This document shows positions 24,754 through 33,104 of a stretch of 64,000 nucleotides of DNA, one piece after another. The notes beneath the pieces are model-generated. The model did no database searches, was not told where the DNA came from, and was given only the letters and a program-made list of their open reading frames with translations. The position numbers were made by a program, and so were the translations under genes. Positions within the stretch are counted from its first letter, which is position 1; every line of letters starts with the position of its first letter. The DNA is from Pseudomonas marvdashtae (GTDB lineage: Bacteria; Pseudomonadota; Gammaproteobacteria; Pseudomonadales; Pseudomonadaceae), in assembly GCF_014268655.2 (NCBI RefSeq), contig NZ_JABWQX020000001.1:4122001-4186000 (forward strand). The letters run 5' to 3'.

Positions 24754-26313
24754 TTAAGGTGCGTCTTTACCGACTTCATATTCACGCAACTTATTGGCAA
24801 TGGTCGTATGCGAAACACCCAGACGCTTGCCCAGTTGCCGACTGCTGGGGTGCTCGGAATACAAGCGCTCCAGCACGGCTTTCTCGAACCTTCCGACGAT
24901 ATCGTCCAACCCACCATCAAGGGAAAAATCGCCAAGGGGTTGGCGCACACCGTAGTCCGGCAGGCGGATATGCTCGGCCTTCACCGTGCCGCCGTCACAC
25001 AGGGAAACGGCCTGGAACAATACGTTTTCCAACTGCCGGACGTTGCCCGGCCAATGGTAGTGACTGAGACGGTCCATTGCCGCTGGGGCGAGCTTGGGCA
25101 GCGGGCAGCCGATCTGGCGACTGGCCTGGTCGAGGAAATGGTCCACCAGCGGCGCCAGGCCGTCGAGGCATTCGCGCAGGGGGGGAATGTGCAGGGAGAG
25201 CACATTCAAGCGGTGGTACAAATCCTGGCGAAATTCTCCCCGAGCGCAGAGCTCCGACAAATCGACCTGTGTCGCGCAGATCACCCTGACATCCAGATAA
25301 ACCTCTTCGTCACTGCCTACGCGACGGAAGCATCCGTCCTGCAGGAAGCGCAGCAGTTTCACTTGCAGGCGCGGGCTCATCTCCCCTACTCCGTCGAGGA
25401 ACAGCGTTCCTCCGGCGGTCAGTTCCAGCAGGCCGAGCTTGCCTTCGGCCCGGGCGCCTTCGAAAGCTCCGGGGCCGTAGCCGAACAGCTCGGTCTCGGC
25501 CATGGACTCCGGTAAACCGGCACAGTTGAGCGCCATCAGCGGCGACTGCCCACGCGGGCTCGCCAGATGACAGGCGCGGGCCAACAGCTCCTTGCCGGTG
25601 CCGGTTTCGCCTTCTATCAACAACGGCGCGTCCAGCGGCGCCATGCGCCGGGCCTCGCGGACCACCGCCGCCATGACCTTCGAACTTTGGAAAATACTGT
25701 CGAAGCCGCGCAACTCCTGCTTGCGCACGTTATAGATCCGTTCGCCAACCCGGTCGGCGCGGTGCAGGGTCAGCACCGCGCCGGCCATGGCCTCGCTGTC
25801 GTCGTGTTCCGACTGTAGCGGGGCGATATCCGCCAGGAACACGTCGCCCTTGACCTTGACCCGCAAGCCATTGATGCGCGACTGGTTGGCGCGCACCAGC
25901 TCCGGCAAGTCAAAGTCTTCGGCATATCGGGACAGGGGAATGCCTGGCACTTCGTCGACTCGCACCCCGAGCAACTGCGCTGCGGCCCGGTTGGCCGCGA
26001 CGATGGAGCCGCCCATGTCGATGGACAACACCGGAAACTCCAGGGCGCCGAGCAGCGCGTTGAGCTCCATGTGCCGACGCTCGCTGGGCATCAATCCTAC
26101 GCGCTTGACACCAAATACCCCGGCGATGCCTTCGAATTTCGGACGCAACGCCTGGAACTGGATGTTGATCAGGTTCGGGCAGTGCAAATAAATCGCATTG
26201 CCATGCTCGCCACCGACCTCGCCACGGGCGACGTTGATGCCGTACTCCACCAGCAGGTTGAGAATATCCCGCAGGATGCCGATGCGATTCTGACAATGGA
26301 CTTTGATACGCAT
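24754..26313 (-). CDS. phhR: PhhR, TyrR-family regulator of aromatic amino acid catabolism
   Basis: 519 residues: N-terminal ACT-like domain (MRIKVHCQNRIGILRDIL), PAS domain (about 90-185), AAA+ domain with Walker A GETGTGKE (235-242), and a C-terminal helix-turn-helix (SRQLGKRLGVSHTTIANKLR, 491-510). The loop normally GAFTGA in RpoN activators reads GAFEGA (282-287), and the Walker B segment reads LFLDGVGE, with Gly308 in place of the usual Glu. E. coli TyrR, which acts on sigma-70 promoters, also lacks GAFTGA. Start moved to ATG 26313 to match TyrR (513 residues). Divergent from phhABC, which it activates in other pseudomonads in response to Phe/Tyr. Confidence 0.95.
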   Translation of the reverse strand: MRIKVHCQNRIGILRDILNLLVEYGINVARGEVGGEHGNAIYLHCPNLINIQFQALRPKFEGIAGVFGVKRVGLMPSERRHMELNALLGALEFPVLSIDMGGSIVAANRAAAQLLGVRVDEVPGIPLSRYAEDFDLPELVRANQSRINGLRVKVKGDVFLADIAPLQSEHDDSEAMAGAVLTLHRADRVGERIYNVRKQELRGFDSIFQSSKVMAAVVREARRMAPLDAPLLIEGETGTGKELLARACHLASPRGQSPLMALNCAGLPESMAETELFGYGPGAFEGARAEGKLGLLELTAGGTLFLDGVGEMSPRLQVKLLRFLQDGCFRRVGSDEEVYLDVRVICATQVDLSELCARGEFRQDLYHRLNVLSLHIPPLRECLDGLAPLVDHFLDQASRQIGCPLPKLAPAAMDRLSHYHWPGNVRQLENVLFQAVSLCDGGTVKAEHIRLPDYGVRQPLGDFSLDGGLDDIVGRFEKAVLERLYSEHPSSRQLGKRLGVSHTTIANKLREYEVGKDAP

Positions 26314-26404
26314 GAAAAAGGCCCAGGTGTTTGAGATAAAAAAGAGCACCCTCGCACAAAGGTTTCTGCGAGGCGGCGAAAATAATCGTCAAGATTATGT
26401 GACA

Positions 26405-26422
26405 CGTGTAGGACGTTTTACA
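26405..26422. promoter_or_regulatory. Weak TyrR/PhhR box
   Basis: CGTGTA-GGACGT-TTTACA against consensus TGTAAA-N6-TTTACA: right half perfect, left half 3 of 6. Its centre is 55 bp from the stronger box, about five helical turns. Confidence 0.45.
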
Positions 26423-26459
26423 GCTGAAAATCCCAACAGCGCCGTGACACGCCTAAATA

Positions 26460-26477
26460 CGTAACGAAAACTTTACA
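26460..26477. promoter_or_regulatory. TyrR/PhhR box
   Basis: CGTAAC-GAAAAC-TTTACA against consensus TGTAAA-N6-TTTACA: right half perfect, left half 4 of 6. Located about 150 bp upstream of the phhA ATG. Confidence 0.65.
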
Positions 26478-26624
26478 CATTTTAACCAAAAGGCTTGTAG
26501 GAACCTGAATCAACCTACTGCACCGCATGCTGCTTCGGGTTATCTCTAATGCATCGCTGGACATAAAAATAAACAGCCTTTCTCCCGGCTCGAAACGCCG
26601 GAGGAAAAACAGCAGGAGAGCAGC

Positions 26625-27410
26625 ATGAAGCAGACGCAATACGTGGCCCGTGAGCCCGATGCGCAAGGTTTTATCCACTACACTGCTGAAGAACACGCTG
26701 TGTGGAACACGCTGATCACCCGCCAACTGAAAGTCATCGAAGGCCGTGCGTGCCAGGAATACCTGGACGGCATCGACAAGCTGGGCCTGCCCCACGACCG
26801 TATCCCGCAACTGAACGAAGTCAACAAAGTGCTGGGCGAAACCACGGGCTGGCAAGTCGCCCGGGTGCCGGCGCTGATCCCCTTCCAGACGTTTTTCGAA
26901 TTGCTCGCCAACAAACAGTTTCCGGTCGCGACGTTTATCCGTACCCGCGAAGAACTGGATTACCTGCAAGAGCCGGACATTTTCCACGAGATCTTCGGCC
27001 ATTGCCCGCTACTGACCAACCCCTGGTTCGCGGAATTTACCCACACCTACGGCAAACTTGGCCTTCAAGCGTCCAAGGAAGAACGCGTCTACCTGGCGCG
27101 CCTGTATTGGATGACCATCGAGTTCGGCCTGGTCCAGACTCCGCAAGGCCGGCGCATCTATGGCGGTGGCATCCTCTCGTCGCCGAAGGAAACTGTGTAC
27201 TGCCTGTCCAACGAGCCCGAGCATCAAGCCTTCGATCCGCTGGAGGCCATGCGCACGCCGTATCGCATCGACATCCTGCAGCCCGTGTATTTCGTCCTGC
27301 CCGAGCTCAAGCGCCTGTTCGACCTCGCTCATGAAGACATCATGGGCATGGTCAAGCGCGGTCGGGAGCTGGGCCTGCACGCGCCAAAATTTCCACCGAA
27401 AGCGGCGTGA
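26625..27410 (+). CDS. phhA: Phenylalanine 4-monooxygenase
   Basis: Converts L-phenylalanine to L-tyrosine using tetrahydrobiopterin-type cofactor, O2 and non-heme iron. 261 residues, the bacterial catalytic-domain-only form. Iron ligands His121 and His126 ([10 protein letters not shown]) and Glu166 (TIEFGLV) sit at the same numbers as in characterised Pseudomonas enzymes. [13 protein letters not shown] is the conserved pterin-site segment. GGAG ribosome site about 8 nt before the ATG. First gene of phhABC under PhhR control. Confidence 0.98.
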   Translation: MKQTQYVAREPDAQGFIHYTAEEHAVWNTLITRQLKVIEGRACQEYLDGIDKLGLPHDRIPQLNEVNKVLGETTGWQVARVPALIPFQTFFELLANKQFPVATFIRTREELDYLQEPDIFHEIFGHCPLLTNPWFAEFTHTYGKLGLQASKEERVYLARLYWMTIEFGLVQTPQGRRIYGGGILSSPKETVYCLSNEPEHQAFDPLEAMRTPYRIDILQPVYFVLPELKRLFDLAHEDIMGMVKRGRELGLHAPKFPPKAA

Positions 27411-27507
27411 ACCGCTACTTTTGATTGCAATTGAGTCTGTTGCGCCACATGCCTTTGCTTTAGCGTGGCGGCATCGACGTTTTCCATATTCGATTCGGGA
27501 ACACACC

Positions 27508-27864
27508 ATGAACACTCTGAACCAAGCCCATTGCGAAGCCTGCCGCGCCGACGCCCCGCAAGTCAGCGACGAAGAATTGCCAGTGTTGATCAAGCAGATC
27601 CCCGACTGGAATATCGAAGTGCGCGACGGCGTGATGCAGCTGGAAAAAACGTTCCTGTTCAAGAATTTCAAGCATGCCCTGGCCTTCACCAATGCCGTCG
27701 GCGAGATCTCCGAGGCCGAGGGCCATCACCCAGGCCTGCTCACCGAATGGGGCAAAGTCACCGTGACCTGGTGGAGCCACTCCATCAAGGGCTTGCACCG
27801 CAACGACTTCATCATGGCCGCCCGCACCGATGACGTAGCCAAGACCGCCGAGGGGCGCAAGTAA
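27508..27864 (+). CDS. phhB: Pterin-4a-carbinolamine dehydratase
   Basis: 118 residues. Recycles the oxidised pterin produced by PhhA and in Pseudomonas also supports PhhA levels. The family motif is present: [20 protein letters not shown] followed by H and D (KGLHRND). Stop TAA shares its last base with the phhC ATG (TAATG), giving translational coupling. Confidence 0.97.
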   Translation: MNTLNQAHCEACRADAPQVSDEELPVLIKQIPDWNIEVRDGVMQLEKTFLFKNFKHALAFTNAVGEISEAEGHHPGLLTEWGKVTVTWWSHSIKGLHRNDFIMAARTDDVAKTAEGRK

Positions 27865-29057
27865 TGCATTTCGATGCCATCGGTCGCGTGCCCGGCGACC
27901 CGATCCTCGGCCTGATGGAGGCCTACGGGGCGGACAGCAATCCCGGCAAGTTCGACCTCGGCGTCGGTGTGTACAAGGATGCCCAAGGCCTGACGCCGAT
28001 TCTTCAGTCGGTGAAACAGGCTGAGCAGCACCTGGTAGACCGCCAATCCACCAAGACCTACATCGGTGGCCATGGCGACGCCGCGTTCGGCCAACTGATC
28101 AATGCACTGGTGCTGGGTGCCGACTCGCCGCTGCTCGCTGGGAAACGCGTCGGCGCCACCCAGACCCCGGGCGGCACCGGCGCCCTGCGCCTGAGCGCCG
28201 ACTTCATCGCCCAATGCCTACCGGGCCGTGGCGTGTGGCTTAGCAACCCGACCTGGCCGATTCACGAAACCATCTTCGCCGCCGCGGGCGTCAAGGCCAG
28301 TCACTATCCCTACGTGGGCGCCGACAATCGCCTGGATTTCGAAGCAATGTTGGCGACCCTGAACCAGGCGCCCAAAGGGGATGTGGTGCTGCTGCATGCC
28401 TGCTGCCACAACCCCACCGGCTTCGACCTGACCCACGAGCAATGGCGCCAGGTGCTGGATGTGGTTCGCAGCCGCGGCCTGCTGCCGTTGATCGACTTCG
28501 CTTACCAGGGCTTTGGCGACGGGCTGGAACAGGACGCATGGGCCGTGCGGTTGTTTGCCGAAGCGTTGCCGGAAGTGCTGATCACCAGTTCATGCTCGAA
28601 GAACTTCGGGCTCTATCGCGACCGCACCGGCGCGCTGATTGTCTGTGCCCGCGATGCCGACAAATTGGTCGACATTCGCAGCCAACTGGCCAACATCGCC
28701 CGCAATCTGTGGTCAACGCCACCGGATCACGGCGCGGCGGTAGTGGCGACGATCCTGGGCAACCCGGACCTCAAGGGCCTGTGGGCCGACGAAGTGGAAG
28801 CCATGCGCCTGCGCATCGCTCAGTTGCGCGGTGGCCTGCTGGAGGCGCTCGAGCCCCACGGCTTGCGTGAGCGCTTCGCTCATATGGGCGTGCAACGAGG
28901 GATGTTTTCCTACACCGGCCTGTCGCCGGAGCAGGTCAAGCAATTGCGCGAGCGCCACAGCGTCTACATGGTCGGCACCGGCCGGGCCAACGTGGCCGGC
29001 ATCGATGCGACGCGCCTGGATGCGCTGGCCGAGGCGATTGCGGATGTTTGCAGGTAA
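27864..29057 (+). CDS. phhC: Aromatic amino acid aminotransferase
   Basis: 397 residues, class I PLP aminotransferase of the TyrB/AspC type. PLP lysine Lys246 in TSSCSKNFGLYRDR; CCHNPTGFDLT (Asn site), DFAYQGFGDGL and the C-terminal Arg of the NVAGID region are typical. Converts tyrosine and phenylalanine to their keto acids for entry into the homogentisate route. Overlaps phhB by 1 nt. Followed by a REPIN-like element. Confidence 0.95.
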   Translation: MHFDAIGRVPGDPILGLMEAYGADSNPGKFDLGVGVYKDAQGLTPILQSVKQAEQHLVDRQSTKTYIGGHGDAAFGQLINALVLGADSPLLAGKRVGATQTPGGTGALRLSADFIAQCLPGRGVWLSNPTWPIHETIFAAAGVKASHYPYVGADNRLDFEAMLATLNQAPKGDVVLLHACCHNPTGFDLTHEQWRQVLDVVRSRGLLPLIDFAYQGFGDGLEQDAWAVRLFAEALPEVLITSSCSKNFGLYRDRTGALIVCARDADKLVDIRSQLANIARNLWSTPPDHGAAVVATILGNPDLKGLWADEVEAMRLRIAQLRGGLLEALEPHGLRERFAHMGVQRGMFSYTGLSPEQVKQLRERHSVYMVGTGRANVAGIDATRLDALAEAIADVCR

Positions 29058-29079
29058 CACCATCGTCGGCCGTTGATTT

Positions 29080-29211
29080 TGTGGCGAGGGAGCTTGCTCC
29101 CGCTCGGCTGCGCAGCAGTCGTAAACAGGCCTGGCGCGGTGTGCCAGGCAGATAGCGTCGTTCCATTTGGGGCGGCTTCGCCGCCCAGCGGGAGCAAGCT
29201 CCCTCGCCACA
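29080..29211. repeat. REPIN-like inverted pair of REP elements
   Basis: Two 25-nt arms (29080-29104 and 29187-29211) are exact reverse complements; each contains the core GGGAGCTTGCTCCC. The 82-nt centre contains a further hairpin GGCGGC-TTC-GCCGCC (29171-29185). This is the common fluorescent-pseudomonad REP family, usually intergenic and spread by a RAYT transposase elsewhere in the genome. It sits between convergent phhC and the nitroreductase gene and may also end transcription. Confidence 0.9.
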
Positions 29212-29251
29212 GTGGATCAAACCAGCCTCAAATAATCCGCTGCCCTTGAGG

Positions 29252-29815
29252 TTATTGGCCTGTCCACTCGCTGACAAATTCTGCGGTTTCAACCTTCGGC
29301 GCCGTGCGCGCTTCTTTCTGCGGCGTGCCCAGGTAGAGGAAACCAATCACCTCTTCCCCCTCTTCAAGGCCCAATCCCCGGGCCACATGCGGCGAATACG
29401 CCAACTCACCAGTACGCCACACGCCACCTACCCCTTGGGCATAAGCGGCCAGCAGGATGCCGTGGGCCGCGCAGCCGGCCGCCAGCAATTGTTCGGATTT
29501 CGGAATCTTGAAATGGTCCTGCAAACGCGCAATTACCACCACGACCAGCGGCGCGCGCAGCGGACCGTTGAGGGCCTTTTCCACAACGGCTTCGGGCACC
29601 AGCGGGTCATTGAAGCGAGCCGCTTCGGCCAGCAGTTCACCCATGCGATTGCGCGCTTGTCCTTCTACCGTCAGGAAACGCCATGGGCGCAACTGGCCGT
29701 GATCAGGCGCACGCATCGCGGCCGCGAACATCACCTCGCGCTGTTCGGGCGTGGGCGCCGGGTCCACCAGACGCGGGACAGAAACACGGTTGAGCAAAGC
29801 ATCTAAAGCCTGCAT
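29252..29815 (-). CDS. Nitroreductase family protein (YdjA-like)
   Basis: 187 residues, FMN-dependent NAD(P)H oxidoreductase fold. Conserved features: RAPDHGQLRPWRFL near the N-terminus (FMN phosphate), AAGCAAHGILLAAYAQGVGGVWRTG and the C-terminal EVIGFLYLGTP. Length and motifs match E. coli YdjA (183 residues), a small homodimeric member with unknown physiological substrate. Monocistronic and convergent with phhC. Confidence 0.9.
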   Translation of the reverse strand: MQALDALLNRVSVPRLVDPAPTPEQREVMFAAAMRAPDHGQLRPWRFLTVEGQARNRMGELLAEAARFNDPLVPEAVVEKALNGPLRAPLVVVVIARLQDHFKIPKSEQLLAAGCAAHGILLAAYAQGVGGVWRTGELAYSPHVARGLGLEEGEEVIGFLYLGTPQKEARTAPKVETAEFVSEWTGQ

Positions 29816-29970
29816 CGGCGACCTCCTGGAAAAAATGTTCGGCTATTCTAGTGGCTTGTGCCGCCAGTTCGTTAGTTCAAATTCAGATACAAGCGACCCC
29901 GGACGCCGGTTTACATGCCGCCTGTCGCAGGTAGAATGGCGCCCCTTCCCTTTCAGCCCGAGCGGACTCC

Positions 29971-31425
29971 ATGGCGTTGCCGACCCTGCGGATCATTGGT
30001 TTTATCATCGGCATCTTCCTGATCACCCTGGCGATCTTCATGGTCGTGCCGATGGCCACGTTGCTGATCTACGAGCGCACCAGCGACCTGCCGTCGTTCC
30101 TCTGGTCAAGCATGATTACCTTTGTTGCCGGGCTGGCCCTGGTTCTTCCGGGACGTCCCGAACACATTCACCTGCGCCCTCGTGACATGTATTTGCTGAC
30201 CGTTAGCAGTTGGCTGGTGGTGTGCGTGTTTGCGGCGCTGCCCTTTTTGCTGACCCAGCACATCAGTTACACGGATTCGTTCTTTGAGAGCATGTCGGGC
30301 ATCACCGCCACTGGCGCCACGGTCTTGAGCGGCCTGGACACGATGTCGCCGGGAATCCTGATGTGGCGCTCGCTGTTGCACTGGCTCGGTGGCATCGGTT
30401 TTATCGGCATGGCGGTGGCGATCCTGCCGCTGTTGCGAATCGGTGGCATGCGGCTGTTCCAGACCGAGTCTTCCGACCGTTCGGAAAAGGTCATGCCTCG
30501 CTCGCACATGGTAGCGCGGCTGATCGTGGCGTCCTACGTGGGCATCACCATCCTCGGCACCCTGGCCCTATGGTGGGCTGGGATGAGCCTGTTCGATGCA
30601 ATCAACCACTCGATGTCGGCCATTTCCACCGGTGGTTTTTCCACTTCGGACCTGTCCCTGGCCAAATGGACCCAACCTGCCGTGCACTGGGTCATCATTG
30701 TCATCATGATCCTGGGCAGCCTGCCTTTCGCCTTGTATGTCTCGACGCTGCGCGGCAATCGCCGGGCGCTGATCAAGGACCAACAGGTCCAGGGGCTGCT
30801 CGGCGTGTTGCTGGTCACCTGGCTGGTGCTCGGCACCTGGTATTGGATCACCACCGACCTGCATTGGCTGGAAGCACTGCGGCACGTGGCGCTGAACGTG
30901 ACGTCCATCGTCACCACCACCGGTTTCGCCCTTGGGGATTACAGCCTGTGGGGCAATTTTTCATTGATGCTGTTCTTTTACCTGGGGTTCGTCGGCGGTT
31001 GCTCGGGCTCGACGGCCGGTGGGATCAAGATCTTCCGTTTCCAGGTTGCCTACATCCTGCTCCGAGCCAACCTTAACCAACTGATCCACCCGCGCGCGGT
31101 GATCAAGCAGAAGTACAACGGTCATCGCCTCGATGAAGAAATTGTGCGTTCGATCCTGACGTTTTCGTTCTTCTTCGCCATCACCATCTGCGTGATCGCC
31201 CTGCTGCTGTCGCTGTTGGGCGTGGAATGGATGACGGCGCTGACCGGCGCAGCCAGCACCGTATCCGGCGTCGGCCCGGGCCTTGGCGAAACCATCGGCC
31301 CGGCCGGCAACTTCGCGCCGCTGCCGGACGCGGCCAAATGGATTCTTTCGGGCGGCATGCTGCTGGGCCGACTGGAGATCATCACGGTGTTCGTGCTGTG
31401 TATTCCGGCGTTCTGGCGTCACTGA
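29971..31425 (+). CDS. trkH: TrkH-family potassium uptake protein
   Basis: 484 residues, inner-membrane translocating subunit of the Trk system. The four selectivity-filter repeats are visible: SGITATGATVLSGL, SAISTGGFSTSD, TSIVTTTGFALGD and STVSGVGPGLGE. Hydrophobic hairpins flank each. TrkA, the NAD-binding regulator, is not in the window. The gene's 3' end overlaps the convergent AraC-family gene by 44 bp. Confidence 0.95.
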   Translation: MALPTLRIIGFIIGIFLITLAIFMVVPMATLLIYERTSDLPSFLWSSMITFVAGLALVLPGRPEHIHLRPRDMYLLTVSSWLVVCVFAALPFLLTQHISYTDSFFESMSGITATGATVLSGLDTMSPGILMWRSLLHWLGGIGFIGMAVAILPLLRIGGMRLFQTESSDRSEKVMPRSHMVARLIVASYVGITILGTLALWWAGMSLFDAINHSMSAISTGGFSTSDLSLAKWTQPAVHWVIIVIMILGSLPFALYVSTLRGNRRALIKDQQVQGLLGVLLVTWLVLGTWYWITTDLHWLEALRHVALNVTSIVTTTGFALGDYSLWGNFSLMLFFYLGFVGGCSGSTAGGIKIFRFQVAYILLRANLNQLIHPRAVIKQKYNGHRLDEEIVRSILTFSFFFAITICVIALLLSLLGVEWMTALTGAASTVSGVGPGLGETIGPAGNFAPLPDAAKWILSGGMLLGRLEIITVFVLCIPAFWRH

Positions 31426-32434
31426 GCGGAGTCGCGCTGCGCGTCCGGTATTCGCCGGGCGTGGTCCCGAACCAGCGACGAAAGGCCCGGAAAAAATTGC
31501 TCGGGTCGGCAAAACCCAGTAGATAGGCGACTTCCAGCAAGGTCATGCCCGGTTGCGCCAGGTATTGCTCGGCCAGCTCGCGACGGGTGTCGTCCAGCAG
31601 ACTCTGGAAACTGGTGCCCTCTTCCTGCAAGCGCCGCTGCAAGGTGCGCTGCGACAGGTGCAACGTCTGCGCCACGACGTCACGCTTGGGCTCGCCCTGG
31701 GGCAGCAGCCGGCAAAGCACTTGCCGCGCCTGGTGTGTCACGCGGCTTTCGGAGAAACGCGCCAAGTACTCCCCGGCAAACCGATCGTGAAGCAGCGCCA
31801 TCGCCTCGTTCGCCGTGGGCAGCGGCGCCTCCACGTCGCCCTGCTGGAAAATCAGCGCGTCATAGGGCGCATCGAACACCAGCGGCGCACCGAAAACCTG
31901 TTGATAAGGCGCAACGTCAACGGGCTCTGCGCCTTGGAAAAGCGCCTTCACCGGGTGCAAGGTGCGTCCGGTCAACCAGGTGCACAAGGCCAGCGCACAA
32001 GCCATGGACGCTTCGGCACTTTGGCGGGTGGGCGGAAGGTGGTCGCCGTGCACCGTCAGGATCAGCCCGTAGCCTTCCTCCAGGCGACGAAAACTCAGCT
32101 CGGCACTTTCGGCGATGATTCGCTGATAACGCACCAGGCGCTGGAAGCCTTCGACCAACGTTCGACTGGACATCAAGGCGTAACCAACCACATGGAACGA
32201 TGCCGGGCGCACCACCTTGCCCATGTTCAGACCTATGGCAGGGTTACCCGACAGCGTCACCGCCAACTGCCAGAGCCGCGTCATCGAGTCCTGGGGAAAA
32301 CGCGCGTCCGGATCCTCCAGCGCCGCATAATCCAACCCCAACTGCTTGAACAGCGCCCGACAGTCCAGGCCATCCATTTCCAACGCTTTGACAATCCCCA
32401 TCGCCCAGCTCGAAGAGGTCGTTCGTTCGCTCAT
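31382..32434 (-). CDS. AraC-family transcriptional regulator (arabinose-binding-like N-domain)
   Basis: 350 residues starting MSERTTSSSWAMGIV. Residues about 1-190 match the N-terminal sensor domain of the OruR/ArgR-like subgroup (LFKQLGLDYAALEDPDARFPQ; HVVGYALMSSRTLVEGFQRL). Residues about 245-345 are the HTH_18 domain (LHLSQRTLQRRLQEEGTSFQ; LLEVAYLLGFADPSNFFRAFRRWFG, shown here as key parts). Start ATG 32434 chosen because the longer frame reads into the long palindrome. Its last 14 codons lie antisense within the end of trkH. Target genes unknown. Confidence 0.9.
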   Translation of the reverse strand: MSERTTSSSWAMGIVKALEMDGLDCRALFKQLGLDYAALEDPDARFPQDSMTRLWQLAVTLSGNPAIGLNMGKVVRPASFHVVGYALMSSRTLVEGFQRLVRYQRIIAESAELSFRRLEEGYGLILTVHGDHLPPTRQSAEASMACALALCTWLTGRTLHPVKALFQGAEPVDVAPYQQVFGAPLVFDAPYDALIFQQGDVEAPLPTANEAMALLHDRFAGEYLARFSESRVTHQARQVLCRLLPQGEPKRDVVAQTLHLSQRTLQRRLQEEGTSFQSLLDDTRRELAEQYLAQPGMTLLEVAYLLGFADPSNFFRAFRRWFGTTPGEYRTRSATPLSDARTPEYTARTP

Positions 32435-32488
32435 GACGTTTACTTGCATGACGAGCCGCGGGGTACGGCCGGATTTGCGAAGGATATC

Positions 32489-32647
32489 AGTGTCCTGTCT
32501 TACGAATACGTTCCTTTTGGACGAGTGGCTGTTGTCGTCAGGCAAGGCGCCGCGACGAGTCATAGCCAGCTATGGCGAGGAGCGGCAACGCAGCATGATG
32601 GCAACAGACGCCGTCCAGAAGGAACAGTATTTGTAAGACAGGACACT
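32489..32647. repeat. 159-bp long imperfect palindrome
   Basis: Outer arms AGTGTCCTGTCTTAC (32489-32503) and GTAAGACAGGACACT (32633-32647) are exact inverted copies. Similarity continues inward through about 36 nt per side with few differences (GTTCCTTTTGGACG against CGTCCAGAAGGAAC), drops in the middle, and is perfect again at the apex CATAGC-CA-GCTATG (32561-32574). It fills the 319-bp gap between the AraC gene and the Mpo1-like gene. It resembles a dispersed non-coding repeat or miniature element; no coding capacity is credible. Confidence 0.8.
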
Positions 32648-32753
32648 AGACTGGCGCTGATTGTCACTGGCTGTTGCAGGCGGTCGCTCTAGACTGAATG
32701 TAAGCGGTTCGAAACATCGGCCGCCAAAAACAATAACCAAAGAGCCCGCAGTC

Positions 32754-33065
32754 TTGGAAAACGCCAAACGATTCACTACGTTCGCCGAGTTCTACCCGTA
32801 TTACCTGGGCGAACACAGCAACAGCACCTGCCGGCGCTTGCATTTCGTCGGCACCTCCCTGGTCATCCTGATTCTCGCCATGGCCCTTGTCGTCGGCGCC
32901 TGGTGGCTGTGGGCCGCCGTGCCGGTGGCGGGCTACGGCTTCGCCTGGGTCGGGCACTTCTTCTTCGAAAAAAACCGCCCCGCCACCTTCCAGCATCCGC
33001 TCTATAGCCTGCTTGGCGATTTCGTCATGTACCGCGACATGTTGCTGGGCAAGGTTGCGTTCTAG
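32754..33065 (+). CDS. DUF962 / Mpo1-like membrane protein
   Basis: 103 residues from TTG 32754 (reads MENAKRFTTFAEFYPYYLGE). The motif HSNSTCRRLHFVGT and the later GHFFFEKNRPATFQHPLYSLLGDFVMYRDM (given here as the key His, Phe-Glu-Lys-Asn and His-Pro positions) define the family, with two membrane segments between (LVILILAMALVVGAWWL and neighbours). The yeast homologue Mpo1 is an iron-dependent fatty-acid alpha-dioxygenase; function in Pseudomonas is unproven. No ATG near the conserved start, hence TTG; the ribosome site is weak. Confidence 0.82.
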   Translation: MENAKRFTTFAEFYPYYLGEHSNSTCRRLHFVGTSLVILILAMALVVGAWWLWAAVPVAGYGFAWVGHFFFEKNRPATFQHPLYSLLGDFVMYRDMLLGKVAF

Positions 33066-33104
33066 CCAAAGGATTGCCAATGAACAGCCATGCACGGCAA
33101 GCGC

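Larger units (their letters stand above)
26314..26624. other. phhR-phhA divergent promoter region
   Basis: 311 bp with no gene. Holds two TyrR-type boxes (26405-26422 and 26460-26477). I did not find an RpoN promoter (GG-N10-GC) appropriately placed for phhA, consistent with sigma-70 control as reported for P. putida PhhR. Confidence 0.5.

Noticed and set aside
32435..32563. N-terminal extension of the AraC-family gene
   Set aside because: The added codons read through the long palindrome and lack family similarity; ATG 32434 fits the family start.
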